A stretch of DNA of 64,000 nucleotides, taken from NCBI RefSeq assembly GCF_013090115.1, contig NZ_JABFNN010000039.1, forward strand, positions 248,001-312,000, read 5' to 3'. The notes under the pieces are model-generated. The model was not told the DNA's origin and searched no databases. It saw only the letters and a list, made by a program, of their open reading frames with translations. Position numbers and translations under genes: made by a program. Positions 62,296 through 64,000 of this stretch are shown piece after piece. Positions within the stretch are counted from its first letter, which is position 1. Every line of letters begins with the position of its first letter. The DNA is from Flagellimonas amphidinii (GTDB lineage Bacteria; Bacteroidota; Bacteroidia; Flavobacteriales; Flavobacteriaceae).

Positions 62296-62784
62296 TTACA
62301 ATTTTTTTGAGAATTCATAAACTATAGTTACCAATTCCCCATCTACGGATACATTGGATTTAAGTGTCATGGCTTGTTCTGTGAGATTGACTATGTTTAA
62401 ACGATAACCATAACCTCCTGAAATATCCTTACGGTTTTCATCTATAAACTTGAACTGCAATTGACTATTGTAGTTTTCTTGAGGCTCCACAACCGACCAT
62501 CTAAAGAATCTGTCGCCACCTTGACACAAAGTGCTTTGTGAAATGGTATATCTTCCAGTGCTATTGTTGTCTCGGAAGAACCAGTCACTGCCCTCAAAGC
62601 AAATGTCTTCAGCATCATTAAAAATTACCGATTTAAAGTTTCCGGTGTTATTTTCATAAGAAATGTTGTCCAAGGTCCAAGAACCACTAAAAAGGTTCCG
62701 TTGTGTCCTAGCACTTTTGGAAACTGAGCATGACGTTAGTAAAAGTCCCGCCAATGCAACAAACAAAAATGTGTGTTTCATCAT
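62296..62784 (-). CDS. lipocalin-family lipoprotein
   Basis: 162 residues with lipobox 'LLLTSCSVS' (Cys about residue 19). The body has the lipocalin-like opening 'FSGSWTLDNISYEN' and six to eight strands, with a Cys pair ('EDICFEG', 'STLCQGG'). Co-transcribed with the OmpA-like gene that starts five bases later. Likely binds a small hydrophobic ligand or acts as a structural envelope protein. Confidence 0.85.
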   Translation of the reverse strand: MMKHTFLFVALAGLLLTSCSVSKSARTQRNLFSGSWTLDNISYENNTGNFKSVIFNDAEDICFEGSDWFFRDNNSTGRYTISQSTLCQGGDRFFRWSVVEPQENYNSQLQFKFIDENRKDISGGYGYRLNIVNLTEQAMTLKSNVSVDGELVTIVYEFSKKL

Positions 62785-62869
62785 AAGAATTGGTATTTAG
62801 ATTTGTATATATACGTTTGAGACACCTGTTTGACCTTTAGGTCATGTTAAAAAATGTTAAAAAATCGGG

Positions 62870-64000
62870 TCAATAAGCATATAGCTCTAGTAAAGCCTTT
62901 TCAAAACGTTGCTTGGGCAGATAATTTGCTTCCAATTCTTTTGCAAAGGGAACAGGAGTTTCCAAACTCCCAACTCTTTTAACGGGTGCATCCATAAATT
63001 CAAAGCAATTTTCCATGACCATAGCGGATATATCGCTGGCCACTCCGCCAAACAATGTATCTTCTTGTAAAATAATCAGCTTTCCTGTTTTCTTCACCGA
63101 AGTATAAACAGTATCTATGTCAAGAGGTTGAAGTGTACGCAAATCTATAAGATCTGCTTCAATTTCTGGGTGTTTTTCTAAAGTTTCCAATGCCCAATGT
63201 ACGCCTGCACCGTAGCTTACAATAGAAACCGAATCACCTTCCTTAATTATGTTGGCCTTACCAAATGGCAAAGTGTAATAGTCTTGAGGAACATCGCCGT
63301 AAACACTACGATATAGTCCTTTGTGCTCAAAGAACAGCACAGGATTCGGGTCGTTTATGGCAGTATTCAATAATCCCTTCGCATCGTACGGAAATGCAGG
63401 ATAAACCACCTTGAGTCCCGGTGTTTTAGTAAACCAAGCTTCATTGGTTTGCGAATGAAAAGGACCTGCCCCTACTCCACCACCACATGGCATCCGAACC
63501 ACAACATCGGCATTTTGTCCCCAACGGTAATGCACTTTTGCCAGATAATTGACAATGGGATTAAAACCTGAGCTCACAAAATCAGCAAATTGCATTTCTA
63601 CCACGGACTTCATCCCATTAATGGACAAACCCATTGCAGCTGAAACAATTGCAGATTCACAAATAGGTGTATTTCTAACTCGGCTTTTACCAAATTTTGA
63701 CGTAAAACCCTCCGTAATTTTAAAAACTCCACCATAATCTGCTATATCCTGCCCCATAATAATCAATTCGTTGTACCTATCCATGGACTGTTCCAAACCT
63801 TGGGAAATAGCATCTACAAAACGAATATTCTTAGATTCATTATTAGATTCAAAATGCTTGTAATTATCATTTTGAAACACTTCATTTAACTCTTTACTTT
63901 CGTCAAATAAAACAGTGTCTTCATCAAAAGCTAGCTTTAAATTTTGGTTGATTTCCTCTGAAATATCAGCCTTCAATTCATCTATTTGCTTTTGATTGAT
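62870..64000 (-). CDS. E1 component of a 2-oxoacid dehydrogenase, beta part (5' end outside window)
   Basis: The frame is open to the window edge at 64000, so this is a partial gene; the visible 376 residues are the beta (transketolase-like C-terminal) part. Landmarks: 'IIMGQDIADYGGVF', 'PICESAIVSAAMGL' with the catalytic-site Glu, 'VVRMPCGGGVGAGPFHSQ' and 'LFFEHKGLYRS'. The ~40 residues before it are a linker, so an alpha domain fused upstream is likely, as in many Bacteroidota branched-chain/pyruvate-type E1 proteins. Confidence 0.9.
   Translation of the reverse strand: MNQKQIDELKADISEEINQNLKLAFDEDTVLFDESKELNEVFQNDNYKHFESNNESKNIRFVDAISQGLEQSMDRYNELIIMGQDIADYGGVFKITEGFTSKFGKSRVRNTPICESAIVSAAMGLSINGMKSVVEMQFADFVSSGFNPIVNYLAKVHYRWGQNADVVVRMPCGGGVGAGPFHSQTNEAWFTKTPGLKVVYPAFPYDAKGLLNTAINDPNPVLFFEHKGLYRSVYGDVPQDYYTLPFGKANIIKEGDSVSIVSYGAGVHWALETLEKHPEIEADLIDLRTLQPLDIDTVYTSVKKTGKLIILQEDTLFGGVASDISAMVMENCFEFMDAPVKRVGSLETPVPFAKELEANYLPKQRFEKALLELYAY

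Noticed and set aside
1..64000. CRISPR arrays, tRNA, rRNA, insertion-sequence transposases
   Set aside because: Looked for regular spaced repeats, cloverleaf patterns and DDE/HUH transposase motifs; none were found. The island repeats are not evenly spaced and are not CRISPR.

Overview
The window looks like chromosomal DNA of a marine-type member of the Bacteroidota, most likely Flavobacteriaceae. The evidence is the abundance of short lipoproteins with a Cys lipobox, DUF1080, DUF4251 and DUF6807 proteins, LytS/LytTR two-component pairs, a CarboxypepD_reg-type outer-membrane receptor, an ABA4-like membrane protein, low GC and weak ribosome-binding sites. Genus cannot be fixed from sequence alone.

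Layout. 1-2.4 kb: envelope proteins (two DUF1080 proteins and a von Willebrand A lipoprotein). 2.5-11.8 kb: a tightly packed molybdenum operon with a two-subunit xanthine-oxidase-family hydroxylase followed by moaD, moaA, mobA, a moeB-rhodanese fusion, a TSUP transporter, moeA, xdhC and mocA. 12-23.1 kb: ordinary genes (GntR and ArsR regulators, SRPBCC, DUF2652 and DUF3052 proteins, a large Asp-box propeller protein with an exported methyltransferase, lipoproteins, aldehyde dehydrogenase, universal stress protein).

23.1-43.1 kb is an AT-rich accessory island. Groups of unusual genes are separated by related mosaic intergenic repeats, some carrying paired inverted arms that resemble recombination sites. 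Its cargo includes a GAF histidine kinase, receiver and exported-protein cluster; a receptor with LytS/LytTR; single-gene cassettes; a DUF2188 three-gene cluster facing an AAA15 ATPase and an XRE regulator; and an exported gene pair joined across a ten-A tract.

43.1-64 kb returns to core-like genes: a membrane-anchored OmpR-type regulator, YceI, acyl-CoA dehydrogenase and a cold-shock protein. It also holds a six-gene operon that resembles a phage lysis cassette (Bor-like lipoprotein, FAD oxidase, two-TM protein, coiled-coil TM protein, M15 peptidase). After that come DUF6807 and Dabb lipoproteins, a second LytS/LytTR operon, a sorbosone-dehydrogenase-like lipoprotein, MFS/Crp, EamA, OmpA and the 3' part of an E1 2-oxoacid dehydrogenase.

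The most unexpected signals are three. First, the island's repeat-delimited cassette architecture. Second, a bipartite element (purine-rich block plus hairpin) found at matching distance upstream of three exported-protein operons at 29.4, 42.0 and 50.5 kb, which suggests a shared regulon. Third, the lysis-cassette-like operon, which is one member of that set. All coordinates are 1-based on the + strand; functions are inferred from motifs seen by eye, with no database search.
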